NCBI GenBank assembly: GCA_021300015.1
Contig: JAJTFB010000041.1
Location: forward strand, 1 to 42,385
Source: Pirellula sp.
Lineage (GTDB): Bacteria > Planctomycetota > Planctomycetia > Pirellulales > Pirellulaceae
Direction of reading: 5' to 3'
DNA: 42,385 nucleotides
The first letter of the stretch is position 1, and the number at the start of each line of letters is the position of its first letter. The translations under genes were made by a program, and so were the position numbers. Shown here one piece after another: positions 1 through 9,872 of this stretch. The notes below the pieces were generated by a model. It did not search any database. It was not told the origin of the DNA and saw only the letters and a list, made by a program, of their open reading frames with translations.

Positions 1-44
1 CTTCGAGTGCGGTTGAGCAAGTGCTCTTGGACGGGTTTTTCCAT
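1..44 (-). CDS. N-terminal fragment of a probable DUF1501 protein
   Basis: An ATG at 44-42 opens a minus-strand frame that runs off the left edge of the window, giving about 14 residues (MEKPVQEHLLNRTR). It starts 22 bp after the stop of the large PSCyt1/DUF1553 gene. In planctomycetes a DUF1501 (sulfatase-like, Tat-exported) gene almost always follows that gene, and DUF1501 proteins typically begin with a short stretch ending in a twin-arginine motif, which the visible end (NRTR) would fit. The assignment rests mainly on context; only 14 codons are visible. Confidence 0.5.
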   Translation of the reverse strand, partial: MEKPVQEHLLNRTR

Positions 45-66
45 CGTTGTACCTGTCGTTTTTCCG

Positions 67-3000
67 TTAGGGAGTCATCAAGAACTCATCGAGATTCATC
101 AGCACGTTACCGATGAGATCCCAGCTTGCGAGTTCCTGCGGAGAGAGTTGCTCAGGAATTTTACCGATCGGTTCGGTCGCTAGTTTCATCGCTTGGTCGG
201 CACGATCCTTGAGGTCCTCGCGAGAGGCTTGCAGCAGCTTGAGCATGCTCTGAATCTCAGCGTCACTGGGTTTTCGTGTCAGCACAAGCTGGAACATTCG
301 ACTGAGTCTGGATGTATCGTCGGGAGCTTGGTCGGCTTCGTGGAGCAAAACTCTGCGAGCAAGACCTTGGGCCGCTTCGATGTAGACTGGGTCGTTGAGC
401 GTGACGAGGGCTTGGAGCGGGGTGTTGGTCCGGTCCCTTTTCAAGACACAGACCTCGCGGCTAGGGGCGTCAAAGGTGGCCATGGACGGGTAAGGATTGC
501 TGCGGCGCCATTGCGTGTAGATCGCGCGGCGAAAACGGTCCTCGCCTGTGCTGGTATCCCAGTCGGTCCTGGAGCCAAAAGCGGCAGATAGTCCCATGCT
601 CGGCTGGGGAGGACGGGTCGGAGATCCGAAGAATTTTTTCGACAACAGGTCGGCAGAAGCCAACGCCATGTCCCGAACTTGCTCGGCTGCGACTCGGAAC
701 CTTGGACCTCGTGCGACGTGAATATTCTCCGGATCGGACTCAAAGTCCTCGGGGCTGACGCTCGAGGATTGCCGATAAGCGTTCGAGAGGACGATGCTGC
801 GAATCAGCTCTTTTTGATCCCAACGGCTACCTAGAAACTCCAACGCAAGGTGATCGAGCAATTCAGGGTAAACCGGTAGATCGCCTTGGGAACCGAACTC
901 CTCGCTGGTCCTGACGATACCGACTCCAAAGAGGTATTCCCAGGTTCGATTCACAAGCACGCGAGCCGTAAGCGGATTGCGGTCTGAGACAAGCCATCGC
1001 GCGAACTTCAATCGATCGATGGTGTGTCCGTCGGATTGCGAGGCGACAGGTTCGTAGCCAAAGATTCTCGGCACCCCGGGGTAAACCTCGTCCCCGGTGA
1101 CCTTGTAATTGCCTCGGATCTGGATCTTGGTCGACCTGTGCTTGTCCTTGGCCAACTCTCGCAGGATCGGAACAGTGGTGATCGGCTTGAGGCCGCCCAA
1201 GGCCTGGCGGGTGGTTGCCAACTGTGCGCGAAGCGCTGAGCGTTCGGGAGCTATTTGACGAACATAGTACCGATGGAGCGATTCACGTTGTGCGTCGGTA
1301 CGATTCTCTGAACGCACAATCTGAAGAATCTCCTTGGGAGTTTGAAGCACGTCGTTCAAATGCGGATCGTCGGTCAGTGCGACTCGGAAGTTCGAGAGAA
1401 TCAGTCGTTTGTAAGGGGAATCGAATCCCAATTGGAGGCGAAGTATCCATGGAGCACGGATCGAATCGGCATCGATTTGCGGGGTCTGGTCTGCCTTCCC
1501 GGCAACTTGCAACGAGTGCGGCCTATCGATCGATCCGCCGACGGCCCATCCGGTTTTCGGATCGCTGTCGATGGTATGCGATGCGGGTAATCCACTTTGC
1601 TCGTGATCGGCTTGAGCAAATTTTGCGTTCCAAGCGACTTGTTGTTGTAGGTTCAGATGATGCTCTGCGGCACCCTGTTCGAGGCGACCTTGCCATACCT
1701 CCTTGCGATTGTCATCGAGCAACCGCACGATAGCTCCAGAAAGGCGGGTAGCTAACCCGTTGTCGGTTCGATTGAAAAGGACCAATCGATCGACCGGGAG
1801 GGTTGCATTGAGGTCGAGTTCCCACCAAGGTGAATCGCTGGTGTTGGTATGAGTGATCGAATTATCTTCCCATTTACCGGAAGTATTCCCATCGATTGCT
1901 CGAGCCGCTGCACCGCCGAGGATCTCTGAGCTTTGGCTCGCTTTGCCAGAGCCTGCGAGATTTTGCTGGCCATCGAAAACTTGGACCTCTGCGAGCGAGA
2001 GTATCTTTTCTTTGCCAGGAAGATCGATGCGAATGAAACGTCCCTTGGCCTGTTGGCGGGGTACTTGGTAGAGCGACCCGGAAAGCTGGGTCAAGACAAA
2101 GTTGCCGTCCCCGTGGCTCGATCCGCCCCCGGGTAAAGCTGGATCCGGAACCGATTCGATCCGAACGCCGCTTAAGTTTTGCGGCCCCCAGCCTTCTGGC
2201 AAGGCCACCTCTAAATCGAGTCGATCGTTGTCCGCCTTGGAGTCAAGCTTCACAAGCCCACTCTCGAGTACTTGGATCGCGTTTCCGGATTGGGCTGTGG
2301 CCGTCTTCGGGACTGTCGGCTTCCATTCCGAAGCGATCCGCAATCGGGATTCCCATTCGATTTGAGAGTTTGCAAGGGACGCATCGGGCGCATCGAGTTG
2401 GGCTTCAAGTTTGAGTATTTGCGACTCAAGATCCGCGCGTTCTTCGCGTTGCGAGGGAGAGTACCAAGCGTACGTGGGGGATTCATCCCCGCGATCGGCA
2501 TCTTCGGTTTGGTTGAAGATCGAGAAGACCTCGAAATACTCTTTCTGGGATATCGGATCGTATTTGTGATTGTGGCACTGAGCACAACCCATCGTCACAC
2601 CCATCCACACGGCCATCGTGGTGTTGACACGGTCGATAACCGCGACATTGCGAAACTCTTCGTCATTCGTTCCGCCTTCATTGTTCGTCAATGTATTGCG
2701 ATGGAAGGCCGTGGCGACCCATTGATCGGGAGTCGGGGAGTCGAGCAGGTCCCCCGCGAGTTGCTCGATGGTGAATTGGTCGAAGGGCATGTTGGAATTG
2801 AAGGCACGGACGACCCAGTCGCGATAAGCCCAAATGGTTCGGGCAGGGTCATCCGCGTACCCCGCGGAGTCTGCGTAGCGGGCCAAATCCAACCAGCGGC
2901 GGCCCCAATGTTCGCCGTAGGCCGGTGTGGCCAAGAGCCGATCGACAAGCCGCTCGTAGGCCAACGCATCGGTGTCGTTGAGAAACGCATCGAGTTCGTC

Positions 3001-3750
3001 GAGTGTCGGGGGCAGTCCCGTCAGATCGAGCGTCAGGCGTCGAAGCAGGGTGGTCCGATCGGCTTGTCCAGAGGGTACGAGTCCTTTCTCGAGGAGTTTA
3101 GCAAGAAGATGACGGTCGATGGGGTTGGCTGCCCAAGCCTGCAGGTCCGCCTTTTGATTTGGAGCCAAGTCTGCACCCGTGCTGTGGTTGCTATGCTTGC
3201 TGAAAGATGGATTGCCTGAGTCGAGGTCTTTGAGGCTAGGGGTCGGTCGCGGAGTGATCTGCTCGTAGGACCAGTGCTTGTTATAAGCCGCTCCGGATTC
3301 GATCCAGCGGGTGAGCAACTCGGTCTCTTTGTCGGTGAGCCGTTCGGCAAAGCGAGGAGGGGGCATGCGGACTTGATCGTCGCTCGAGAGGATCCGTTGG
3401 AGGATCTCCGAATCGCCCGGCGGGCCCGGCGCGATCGCTTTTTTGTCCGAATCGGCCGCCGATGTGGCCGCTTCGAAAGAGTCGAGCCTTAGGCCTGATT
3501 CGACCGTTTGCTCGTCGGGCCCATGGCAAGCAAAACATCGGTTCGAGAGGATGGGACGGATCTGCGTGTTGAAGTCGATCTTCGAGTCGCTGTTGTTCGT
3601 CTGAGCACATGCAGCGGTGGGGCTAACCGCGACGAATAGGGTTGCCCAGGCCAAGCAACCGACCCAGACGAGCCATTTGGCCCAGGCCAATGATCCGGCA
3701 TCGATGCGGGACGTCAAACGCGTTCTTGCAAGCGGGAAAAGCCTATTCAT
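67..3750 (-). CDS. Secreted PSCyt1/DUF1549/DUF1553 planctomycete cytochrome protein
   Basis: This 1227-aa protein has the architecture of the very large planctomycete surface cytochromes. A long N-terminal signal segment (about residues 20-50, ending AACAQ) is followed by a PSCyt1 domain with a haem-binding CxxCH (CFACH, C72/C75/H76). Next comes DUF1549 (PSCyt2), recognisable by [17 protein letters not shown] and a second haem-type motif [12 protein letters not shown] middle region resembles a discoidin/F5-8C carbohydrate-binding domain (around residues 590-700, with [16 protein letters not shown]). The C-terminal DUF1553 (PSD1) carries [13 protein letters not shown] and [19 protein letters not shown]. 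Family members are thought to act at the cell surface or periplasm, often in operons with DUF1501 proteins; their reaction is unknown. The probable DUF1501 start lies 22 bp downstream. The family call is firm; a biochemical role is not. Confidence 0.93.
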   Translation of the reverse strand: MNRLFPLARTRLTSRIDAGSLAWAKWLVWVGCLAWATLFVAVSPTAACAQTNNSDSKIDFNTQIRPILSNRCFACHGPDEQTVESGLRLDSFEAATSAADSDKKAIAPGPPGDSEILQRILSSDDQVRMPPPRFAERLTDKETELLTRWIESGAAYNKHWSYEQITPRPTPSLKDLDSGNPSFSKHSNHSTGADLAPNQKADLQAWAANPIDRHLLAKLLEKGLVPSGQADRTTLLRRLTLDLTGLPPTLDELDAFLNDTDALAYERLVDRLLATPAYGEHWGRRWLDLARYADSAGYADDPARTIWAYRDWVVRAFNSNMPFDQFTIEQLAGDLLDSPTPDQWVATAFHRNTLTNNEGGTNDEEFRNVAVIDRVNTTMAVWMGVTMGCAQCHNHKYDPISQKEYFEVFSIFNQTEDADRGDESPTYAWYSPSQREERADLESQILKLEAQLDAPDASLANSQIEWESRLRIASEWKPTVPKTATAQSGNAIQVLESGLVKLDSKADNDRLDLEVALPEGWGPQNLSGVRIESVPDPALPGGGSSHGDGNFVLTQLSGSLYQVPRQQAKGRFIRIDLPGKEKILSLAEVQVFDGQQNLAGSGKASQSSEILGGAAARAIDGNTSGKWEDNSITHTNTSDSPWWELDLNATLPVDRLVLFNRTDNGLATRLSGAIVRLLDDNRKEVWQGRLEQGAAEHHLNLQQQVAWNAKFAQADHEQSGLPASHTIDSDPKTGWAVGGSIDRPHSLQVAGKADQTPQIDADSIRAPWILRLQLGFDSPYKRLILSNFRVALTDDPHLNDVLQTPKEILQIVRSENRTDAQRESLHRYYVRQIAPERSALRAQLATTRQALGGLKPITTVPILRELAKDKHRSTKIQIRGNYKVTGDEVYPGVPRIFGYEPVASQSDGHTIDRLKFARWLVSDRNPLTARVLVNRTWEYLFGVGIVRTSEEFGSQGDLPVYPELLDHLALEFLGSRWDQKELIRSIVLSNAYRQSSSVSPEDFESDPENIHVARGPRFRVAAEQVRDMALASADLLSKKFFGSPTRPPQPSMGLSAAFGSRTDWDTSTGEDRFRRAIYTQWRRSNPYPSMATFDAPSREVCVLKRDRTNTPLQALVTLNDPVYIEAAQGLARRVLLHEADQAPDDTSRLSRMFQLVLTRKPSDAEIQSMLKLLQASREDLKDRADQAMKLATEPIGKIPEQLSPQELASWDLIGNVLMNLDEFLMTP

Positions 3751-3883
3751 GGCAATCTTTTCTTCGCGGGGGGCATTGCGGGGGAGGGATGAATCGGAGG
3801 CCTAAGCGGTCCGGCTCAGTACCTGCATTTTATTCGGAATGGTATCCGGCGTCAGTGTTGCTTTTTCTAAAAGAAGGACCTCC

Positions 3884-3923
3884 TCCGGGCAAAACTATGA
3901 AAATCCGGGCAAAACGATGAAAA
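3884..3923. repeat. 20-bp direct tandem duplication in an intergenic region
   Basis: The 20-bp unit TCCGGGCAAAACNATGAAAA occurs twice back to back (3884-3903 and 3904-3923), differing at one base. It lies in the 297-bp gap between the divergent genes at 67-3750 and 4048-4746. Apart from this repeat I see no gene or convincing promoter in the gap. Confidence 0.8.
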
Positions 3924-4047
3924 TAACGGGAAAGTTGCCAATTCGAACCGCCGATTTCCCGACCGAACCGAATCGGGTAAGATTGCGTAAAGACAACAGG
4001 TCAGCCTTGGGGTTGACGGCATCCTTTTCAAATCGTCTTGAGCTTCC

Positions 4048-4746
4048 ATGGCAACCCAAGAATCCTCTTTTTCTCCTGAGTCCGATGAAGCAGCCGATAG
4101 CGAGGCCTTTTCGGGCCTGTCCCTCCTGGGGCTAGTCTCCTCGCTGGTAGGAATTTTGTCGGTCCAGTACGTGCACCTGATGCCGCTTGCGATCGTCGGA
4201 ACAGTTCTTGGGATGTTTGTCCTACTGTTTGCAAAAAAGTGGGGTCTGAGCCGATTATCGAAAGTCTTTGCATTCTTGGCCGTTGCCATCGGTGCGACCT
4301 TTGCCTCTTGGGGAACATCTAAAAGCTACTTGCACAGCAATTATGAGCTTTCACAAGCCCGCAAAGTCGCAGAGTTGTACTTGAACTCCCTATCGAAGGG
4401 AGATCTCGACAGCGTCTACTACTTGGTAGGGTTTCAATTCGAGGGGGATCGTCGCCAGAGCGAGGATGCGCGTGAGTCCGATCTCGATAAAGCCAAGAAG
4501 CGTCTTGCGGCTGATTCAGCCCACGTCGCGATCCAAAAGCGGCGAGAGCCAGCCAAATGGACCTTTGTATCGCTCGACGGAGAAGCCATGGGTTCGGTGG
4601 GTTATTCCTACAAGCTCAAGTATCGCGACGATGGGCAGACCAACCCTCCGACATACTTCGTCTACGCCAGGAAAGATGTCCAGGAGCGCTTCGCTACCAA
4701 GGAAGAAATACATTGGTACGTCGACACCGTCGAAGCGGTCAAGTAG
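4048..4746 (+). CDS. Hypothetical membrane protein with DUF4190-like N-terminus
   Basis: This 232-aa protein was not recognised with confidence. An acidic N-terminal tail (about 20 residues) precedes two or three hydrophobic segments at roughly residues 22-43, 45-62 and 72-90 (for example LLGLVSSLVGILSVQYV). A soluble domain of about 140 residues follows, beginning near SQARKVAELYLNSLSKGDLDS; this resembles the membrane-anchored, NTF2-like or DUF4878-like domains of unknown role. The ATG at 4048 is the first in frame. folK starts 26 bp downstream on the same strand, so the two may be cotranscribed. The membrane topology is reasonably clear; the function is not. Confidence 0.75.
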   Translation: MATQESSFSPESDEAADSEAFSGLSLLGLVSSLVGILSVQYVHLMPLAIVGTVLGMFVLLFAKKWGLSRLSKVFAFLAVAIGATFASWGTSKSYLHSNYELSQARKVAELYLNSLSKGDLDSVYYLVGFQFEGDRRQSEDARESDLDKAKKRLAADSAHVAIQKRREPAKWTFVSLDGEAMGSVGYSYKLKYRDDGQTNPPTYFVYARKDVQERFATKEEIHWYVDTVEAVK

Positions 4747-4772
4747 CGATCTAGTCACCTGCGGATTTTCTG

Positions 4773-5654
4773 ATGCCCAGTTCGCTGATCAGCTTGGGTG
4801 CGAACCTTGGCAACACACTCGAAACCATGAGAGCCGCCTCAAGGCTCCTAAAGGAAACCTTCGTCGCCTCGGAGATTCGCCTCAGTTCGATACTCAAGAC
4901 TCCTCCGGTGGGCGGACCGAGCGGCCAGGGGGATTTCCTCAACGCGATCGCAAGGATCGACCATTCGCTCAACGTTTGGGAGGTCTGGGAGCGGATCAAA
5001 AAAATCGAGACCGAACTCGGACGCCAGCGATTCCGACGTTGGGAATCGAGGCGCATCGACATCGATCTTATCCTCCACGACCAAGACTTGGTCTGGACAC
5101 CTCACTTGAAAGTCCCCCATCCTCGCATGAGCATGCGGACATTCGTCATGCGACCTGCATGCCAAGTCGCAAGCGATTGGATCGACCCGGTCACTCAATG
5201 GAGTATCCGGGAGTTGACCGAGCGTCTCAATTCGCCCAGTGAGCCTCGAATCGCAGTCGCCTGTAGCACCGAGTCACTGCAAAGCCAGCTTCAATCTGCA
5301 CTCGAGCGACAAGGCCTCTGGCCGTCTCGTTCGATACGCGTCGAAACCAAGAAACAGCCCTCGGATTGGTGGCAAGTCTGGTCCGAGGCCGACTTGCACA
5401 TCGCTTGCATCGACGTTCCGGATCCGGACAACGTCCAGTGGGAGGACTACGCTTTGCCGTGGGCTCTTGCCATGGGGATTGCTAAACCTACAGCGATGAT
5501 CGAAACGCATCAGGGAACCGTACCGAAAGAAAAACATGGGTTACGGTATCTACTGCCTGGTAGCGACATCGACTGGATCTGCCATGAGATCCAAGCTGCA
5601 CGATTGGCGTTGCGGTGTCCGGTCGAAGACTCCGGTGAGTCGTGGACCCATTGA
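4773..5654 (+). CDS. folK: 6-hydroxymethyl-7,8-dihydropterin pyrophosphokinase with C-terminal extension
   Basis: HPPK transfers pyrophosphate from ATP to 6-hydroxymethyl-7,8-dihydropterin in folate synthesis. The N-terminal 150 residues hold the family signatures: SLGANLG at 7-13, GQGDFLNAIARI at 51-62, ELGRQRFRRWESRRIDIDLI at 81-100, and PHPRMSMRTFVMRP at 115-128. D96 and D98 correspond to the magnesium-binding Asp pair of E. coli HPPK. The usual family length is about 160 residues, but this protein has 293. The extra part (about 155-293) starts after a short linker, contains TESLQSQLQSALERQGLWPS and WSEADLHIACIDVPDPDN, and was not recognised. The gene lies 26 bp after the upstream membrane-protein gene and 43 bp before the SDR gene, so an operon is plausible. 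Confidence 0.92.
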   Translation: MPSSLISLGANLGNTLETMRAASRLLKETFVASEIRLSSILKTPPVGGPSGQGDFLNAIARIDHSLNVWEVWERIKKIETELGRQRFRRWESRRIDIDLILHDQDLVWTPHLKVPHPRMSMRTFVMRPACQVASDWIDPVTQWSIRELTERLNSPSEPRIAVACSTESLQSQLQSALERQGLWPSRSIRVETKKQPSDWWQVWSEADLHIACIDVPDPDNVQWEDYALPWALAMGIAKPTAMIETHQGTVPKEKHGLRYLLPGSDIDWICHEIQAARLALRCPVEDSGESWTH

Positions 5655-5697
5655 GCAGGGACGAGGATTTCAAGAACCAAACCCATCGGATGAAACC

Positions 5698-6504
5698 ATG
5701 AGCCAACACGAACAACAAAAAACCCCTGATCGACTTCCAGGAATAGACCTTTTTCGGATCGACGGCCAATTGGCCGTGGTCACCGGTGCGAGCCGGGGGC
5801 TCGGCTGGGCCATGGCCTGTGGACTGGCAAGTGCCGGGGCGAACATACTTTTGGTCAGTCGCAATCAACGAGAGCTCGATCAACGAGTCGAAGAAATCTC
5901 CGAGAGTTATGGCACCAAAGCCTGGGGATATGCGGCCGATGTGAGTTCCGAGAAAGCCGTTTCGGCACTCAGAGACTATTGCTTGGCAACCGCCGGCGTT
6001 CCATCTATCCTGATCAATAACGCCGGGATCAACATTCGCGGTCCGATCGATGAATTGGATTTTGAACAGTTCAAGCAGGTGCTAAGCACGAATGTCGAGG
6101 CTCCCTGGCTCGTGACAAGAGCCTTCATCGAGACGATGAAACAAAAGCGCTACGGCAGGATCATTCATATCGCTAGCACCTTGGGCCTCGTGGGACTTGC
6201 CAATCGGACCCCCTACACGGCCAGCAAAGGAGCCGTCGTCCAATTGACCCGCGCGATGGCCTTGGAGTTTGCTCCATGGAACATCACTTGCAATGCGATA
6301 TGCCCAGGCCCTTTTTTGACCGAAATGAACCAAGGAGTAGCCGAACAAACCGATGTCAAAAACAATATTGTCGGGGCAACGGTGATGGGTCGCTGGGGAG
6401 AGCTCAGCGAGATTCAGGGTGCCGCGATCTACTTGGCCAGTTCCGCCAGCAGTTTTACCACCGGCAGCATGCTCGTCGTCGACGGCGGATGGACAGCAAG
6501 GTAA
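5698..6504 (+). CDS. Short-chain dehydrogenase/reductase (SDR family)
   Basis: This is a classical SDR of 268 aa with an NAD(P)-binding TGASRGLG at 29-36, the NNAG motif, and the catalytic triad S160-Y173-K177 (YTASK). The C-terminal VDGGW is typical. The segment around LFRIDGQLAVVTGASRGLG resembles gluconate 5-dehydrogenase and 2-deoxy-D-gluconate dehydrogenase types, but FabG-like carbonyl reductases look similar and the substrate cannot be read from sequence. The frame is open further upstream to 5536, but that stretch overlaps folK, so the ATG at 5698 is chosen. It follows folK by 43 bp. Confidence 0.9.
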   Translation: MSQHEQQKTPDRLPGIDLFRIDGQLAVVTGASRGLGWAMACGLASAGANILLVSRNQRELDQRVEEISESYGTKAWGYAADVSSEKAVSALRDYCLATAGVPSILINNAGINIRGPIDELDFEQFKQVLSTNVEAPWLVTRAFIETMKQKRYGRIIHIASTLGLVGLANRTPYTASKGAVVQLTRAMALEFAPWNITCNAICPGPFLTEMNQGVAEQTDVKNNIVGATVMGRWGELSEIQGAAIYLASSASSFTTGSMLVVDGGWTAR

Positions 6505-6636
6505 TTGCGGTATCGCCCGGATAGACCGATTCATTGCATTTAGAAATTCCGTAAGCTAGACTCAAGCGGCCTCTTTCCCACGCTACGATTTAAACCATCA
6601 TTAGCTCTACCCGGGGAGTTTGGAGAACGACGCTTC

Positions 6637-8931
6637 ATGTCGGACCATCGCTTCGAACCTGACGGCTCAAAGCCCCAATTCAACCAGACGTGGTATTCCG
6701 CGGCAACCTCCACGATTCGCCCCAAAGATCTCCTCTCGGGTCTGATCGTCTTTCTTGTTGCATTGCCTTTGTGCCTAGGGATCGCACTTGCCTCAGGTGC
6801 ACCGTTGTTTTCCGGTATCCTATCGGGAATCATCGGGGGAGTCGTCGTTGGGCTTCTAAGTGGCTCGAAGACCAGCGTCAGCGGTCCTGCTGCCGGACTT
6901 ACGGCAATCGTCTCTGCGCAAATCGCGAATCTCGGGTCCTTTGAAACATTCTTGTTCGCTGTATTAATCGCCGGAGCGTTCCAGGTCCTTCTGGGAATTC
7001 TCAAGGCCGGATCGCTCTCCGCCTATTTTCCAACGAGCGTGATCCAAGGACTCCTTGCGGCCATCGGTGTGATTCTCATCCTAAAGCAACTTCCTCATTT
7101 GCTCGGCCATGACAGCGATCCGGAAGGGGAGATGAACTTTGCGCAACCCGACCATGAGAACACCTTTACCGAAATCGGCAAGCTTTTCTCTGGAGAAATT
7201 CACCAAGGAGCCATCGTCGTAGGCCTGCTGTCGCTTGGCCTGCTTCTGGGCTCAGATCGAATCAAATCCCTGAAAAAAATGCCTGTCCCAGTCCCTTTAA
7301 TTGTCGTTCTCTTCGGGATCGCAATGAAGTTTCTCATGGACCTTGTAGGGGGAAATTGGGCCATCGAGGAATCCCATCTGGTTCAAGTCCCCATCGTCGC
7401 AAATCTATCGCAGCTCCAGGATTACATTCGATCCCCCGATTGGTCCCAATGGACCAATTCCAAAGTCTACATCGCCGGAGGAATCATCTGCATCGTAGCC
7501 ACCTTGGAAACGCTTCTGAATCTCGAAGCCGTCGACAAGCTCGATCCTCAGCAACGCGTCTCACCCTCGAACCGCGAATTGATAGCTCAAGGAACCGGCA
7601 ACATGCTCTGCGGTCTTGCAGGGGGCCTGCCCATTACCTCGGTGATCGTCCGCTCCTCGGTCAATATCAATGCGGGAGCCTCTACTAAACTATCGGCCAT
7701 CTTTCACGGTCTGCTGCTTGCCGTCTGCGTCCTTGCCATACCGCATTGGCTCAATGAAATCCCACTTGCAGCTTTGGCTGCCATCCTGCTTCACACCGGA
7801 TTGAAGCTGGTCAACCCAAAGCTCATCGCCCGCATGTGGAAAGATGGCGTCTATCAGTTCATCCCCTTCTTGGCAACGCTTGTGAGCATTGTCCTGAGCG
7901 ACCTGATCCTCGGCGTGACTCTGGGGCTTGTTATCAGTATCGCATTCATCCTCTTGAGCAATATGCGACGGCCAGTGACCATCATCGAGGAGAAACGTTT
8001 CGGAGAAAAAATCAAACACGTACAGTTGGGAAACCAAGTCAGTTTTCTGAATCGAGCAAGCCTCCAAAAAATGTTCGATTCGACCCCGGTCGGCTCCCAT
8101 CTAGTGCTCGATGCGACCGACTCGAATTTCATCGATCCAGACATCCTGTCCATGCTTCGTGAGTTCAAGGAGACCACCGGTCCGACCCGAAACATCAAAG
8201 TCAGCATGGTAGGATTCCAAAAGAGAATGGGAATATCGGATTCCATTCTCTACGCGGAGTACTCGACCAAAGAAATCCAGGAGAAGCTCTCACCCAACGA
8301 AGTGCTCGATATACTTCTGGCAGGCAACGAGCGTTTTCGATCCGGAGAGCGTCTTGCCCGCGACCTTCACCACCAAATCGGCCAATCCGCCCAGAACCAA
8401 TTCCCACTGGCGATCATTCTAGGCTGCATCGATTCCCGGGCACCGGCGGAAATCGTCTTCGACGTTGGCCTAGGCGAAGTCTTCAGCACACGCATCGCCG
8501 GCAACGTCGTCCGCTCCAAAGTCCTCGGTAGCCTCGAATACGCCTGCGTCGTCGCAGGTGCCAAAGTCATCTTAGTCATGGGACACACCCGTTGCGGTGC
8601 GGTCGCATCGGCCGTCCAACTCGCCACCCAAAAAGAACAGACCTGCACCATCCCCGGTTGCGAACATCTCGATCTGATCATCGAGGCCATCCAGGCGAGT
8701 GTTCGCAACGAGGACATCAACCTCTGGGATCGTAAATCCGAGCCCGAACGGCAAAAAATCATCGATACCGTCGCGAGGCGCAATGCCGTTGAGTCCGTCC
8801 GGAGAATTTACTCCGATAGTCCATCGCTCAGGCATCTTGCAGACACAGGCAAAATCGCGATTGTCGCTGCGATGTATAACCTCGAATCCGGGGAACTCGA
8901 AATCCTCTCGCGGGTCGGACTATCGGCTTGA
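6637..8931 (+). CDS. SulP-family anion transporter fused to a beta-carbonic anhydrase
   Basis: The 764-aa protein joins two functions. Residues about 20-435 form a SulP permease with many hydrophobic helices and the family motif SGPAAGLTAIVSAQI; a STAS-like segment follows (about 450-545). From about 560 to the end is a beta-carbonic anhydrase. Its zinc ligands are C597 (in CIDSR), H650 and C653 (in HTRCG), and the catalytic Asp-Arg pair is D599/R601, so the enzyme half looks intact. SulP-carbonic anhydrase fusions are known in several bacteria and are generally taken to move bicarbonate, with the anhydrase interconverting CO2 and bicarbonate at the cytoplasmic face. Transport of bicarbonate rather than sulfate is inference. 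The ATG at 6637 is preceded by GGAGAA. The gene stands alone, followed by a 224-bp gap. Confidence 0.93.
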   Translation: MSDHRFEPDGSKPQFNQTWYSAATSTIRPKDLLSGLIVFLVALPLCLGIALASGAPLFSGILSGIIGGVVVGLLSGSKTSVSGPAAGLTAIVSAQIANLGSFETFLFAVLIAGAFQVLLGILKAGSLSAYFPTSVIQGLLAAIGVILILKQLPHLLGHDSDPEGEMNFAQPDHENTFTEIGKLFSGEIHQGAIVVGLLSLGLLLGSDRIKSLKKMPVPVPLIVVLFGIAMKFLMDLVGGNWAIEESHLVQVPIVANLSQLQDYIRSPDWSQWTNSKVYIAGGIICIVATLETLLNLEAVDKLDPQQRVSPSNRELIAQGTGNMLCGLAGGLPITSVIVRSSVNINAGASTKLSAIFHGLLLAVCVLAIPHWLNEIPLAALAAILLHTGLKLVNPKLIARMWKDGVYQFIPFLATLVSIVLSDLILGVTLGLVISIAFILLSNMRRPVTIIEEKRFGEKIKHVQLGNQVSFLNRASLQKMFDSTPVGSHLVLDATDSNFIDPDILSMLREFKETTGPTRNIKVSMVGFQKRMGISDSILYAEYSTKEIQEKLSPNEVLDILLAGNERFRSGERLARDLHHQIGQSAQNQFPLAIILGCIDSRAPAEIVFDVGLGEVFSTRIAGNVVRSKVLGSLEYACVVAGAKVILVMGHTRCGAVASAVQLATQKEQTCTIPGCEHLDLIIEAIQASVRNEDINLWDRKSEPERQKIIDTVARRNAVESVRRIYSDSPSLRHLADTGKIAIVAAMYNLESGELEILSRVGLSA

Positions 8932-8982
8932 ATCCCGCCGCCGAATACTCAAGCCCAGCCTTTTGACTCTGAAATCATCTTG

Positions 8983-9012
8983 CGAAAGCAACCCTTTTGG
9001 AGATTGCTTTCG
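8983..9012. other. Perfect 9-bp stem inverted repeat downstream of the SulP gene
   Basis: CGAAAGCAA (8983-8991) pairs exactly with TTGCTTTCG (9004-9012) across a 12-nt loop. No T tract follows directly, although a T-rich run begins near 9041, so it is not a clean intrinsic terminator. It may stabilise the 3' end of the transporter mRNA or act in the leader of the acyltransferase gene. Confidence 0.4.
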
Positions 9013-9032
9013 AGCCATCTCTAGTGCATAAT
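9004..9032 (+). promoter_or_regulatory. Possible promoter for the acyltransferase/FGE pair
   Basis: TTGCTT at 9004-9009 and CATAAT at 9027-9032 are 17 bp apart. The -10-like box is a good match and the -35-like box a weak one. It lies 124 bp before the proposed TTG start at 9156 and partly overlaps the inverted repeat at 8983-9012. Confidence 0.25.
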
Positions 9033-9155
9033 CTCCTCAGGTTTTCTGGTTTTTTTGCACCTTAGATCCCGAAAAATCTGGCTGTCTTCCCCTCGCAACC
9101 CAACCTCCTGAGTCGCGAACCACTAGGCCTCTGACTCCGTTTCCCTGAGGGCCAT

Positions 9156-9827
9156 TTGGCTGCCTTGTCCGACTTCACAAAACGCTATTCGGTATCCCCC
9201 CAAGACGGAATGTCCCCTTGGTGCCGCATGACGGGCCAAGGCTTGGCGTTGATCGCCAAGCTTGTCAGCGGCTTCTCGGTCCGCTGGATCGGGGCCGAAC
9301 CCGATACCTGCCAACGCGTTTACTTTGCCAATCACACCAGCCACCTCGATGCAGTCGTTCTCTGGGCTGCACTCCCGGGAAGCCTTCGCCAACTGACCCG
9401 CCCAGTGGCCGCTGAAGACTATTGGGGACAAACCCCCTTTCGCAGGTTTCTTGCCCAATCCTTCAACGCGATCCTCATCGACCGAAAACAAATCAAGGTC
9501 CATCAAAGCCCCATCGAACTGATGCTTCGTGAAATAGGGAACACCTACTCCCTGATCGTCTTTCCAGAAGGAAGCCGGGCGATCGACGGCGAGATGGGTG
9601 AATTCAAAAGCGGTCTGTACTACCTAGCCAAAAAAAGACCCGATCTCGAACTCGTCCCAGTCTACATGGACAACATGAACCGAATCCTTCCAAGAGGTGA
9701 GTTCATGCCCGTTCCATTGCTTAGCTCTATCTCGATCGGAGCTCCCATCTTTCTGGAACCCAAGGAAAGCAAACAAGACTTCCTCAATCGGGCCATGCGC
9801 AGCGTCAAAGCCCTCAAAGAACGCTAA
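9156..9827 (+). CDS. PlsC-like 1-acyl-glycerol-3-phosphate acyltransferase family protein
   Basis: This is a glycerolipid acyltransferase of the PlsC/LPLAT family, 223 aa with the chosen start. The catalytic HX4D motif is H60-TSHL-D65 (NHTSHLDA) and the substrate-binding motif FPEGSR is present. Such enzymes move an acyl chain from acyl-ACP or acyl-CoA to an acceptor, usually lysophosphatidate. Members this short with little N-terminal membrane sequence may use other acceptors. The proposed start is TTG at 9156, preceded by GAGGG; an in-frame ATG at 9210 is an alternative that would remove 18 residues without touching the motifs. The FGE gene follows after 45 bp on the same strand. Confidence 0.85.
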   Translation: MAALSDFTKRYSVSPQDGMSPWCRMTGQGLALIAKLVSGFSVRWIGAEPDTCQRVYFANHTSHLDAVVLWAALPGSLRQLTRPVAAEDYWGQTPFRRFLAQSFNAILIDRKQIKVHQSPIELMLREIGNTYSLIVFPEGSRAIDGEMGEFKSGLYYLAKKRPDLELVPVYMDNMNRILPRGEFMPVPLLSSISIGAPIFLEPKESKQDFLNRAMRSVKALKER

Positions 9828-9872
9828 AATCTATCGCTCGCTTCCCGATCGCAACCCAAGATCCGCCCCAGC

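Noticed and set aside
193..3219. Several long plus-strand open frames opposite the PSCyt1/DUF1553 gene, including one of 315 codons
   Set aside because: They lie entirely opposite a gene with clear family motifs and their translations show no domain or sensible composition.
5536..5697. Upstream extension of the SDR gene
   Set aside because: It overlaps the folK 3' end and adds residues not found in SDR proteins; the ATG at 5698 gives a normal N-terminus.
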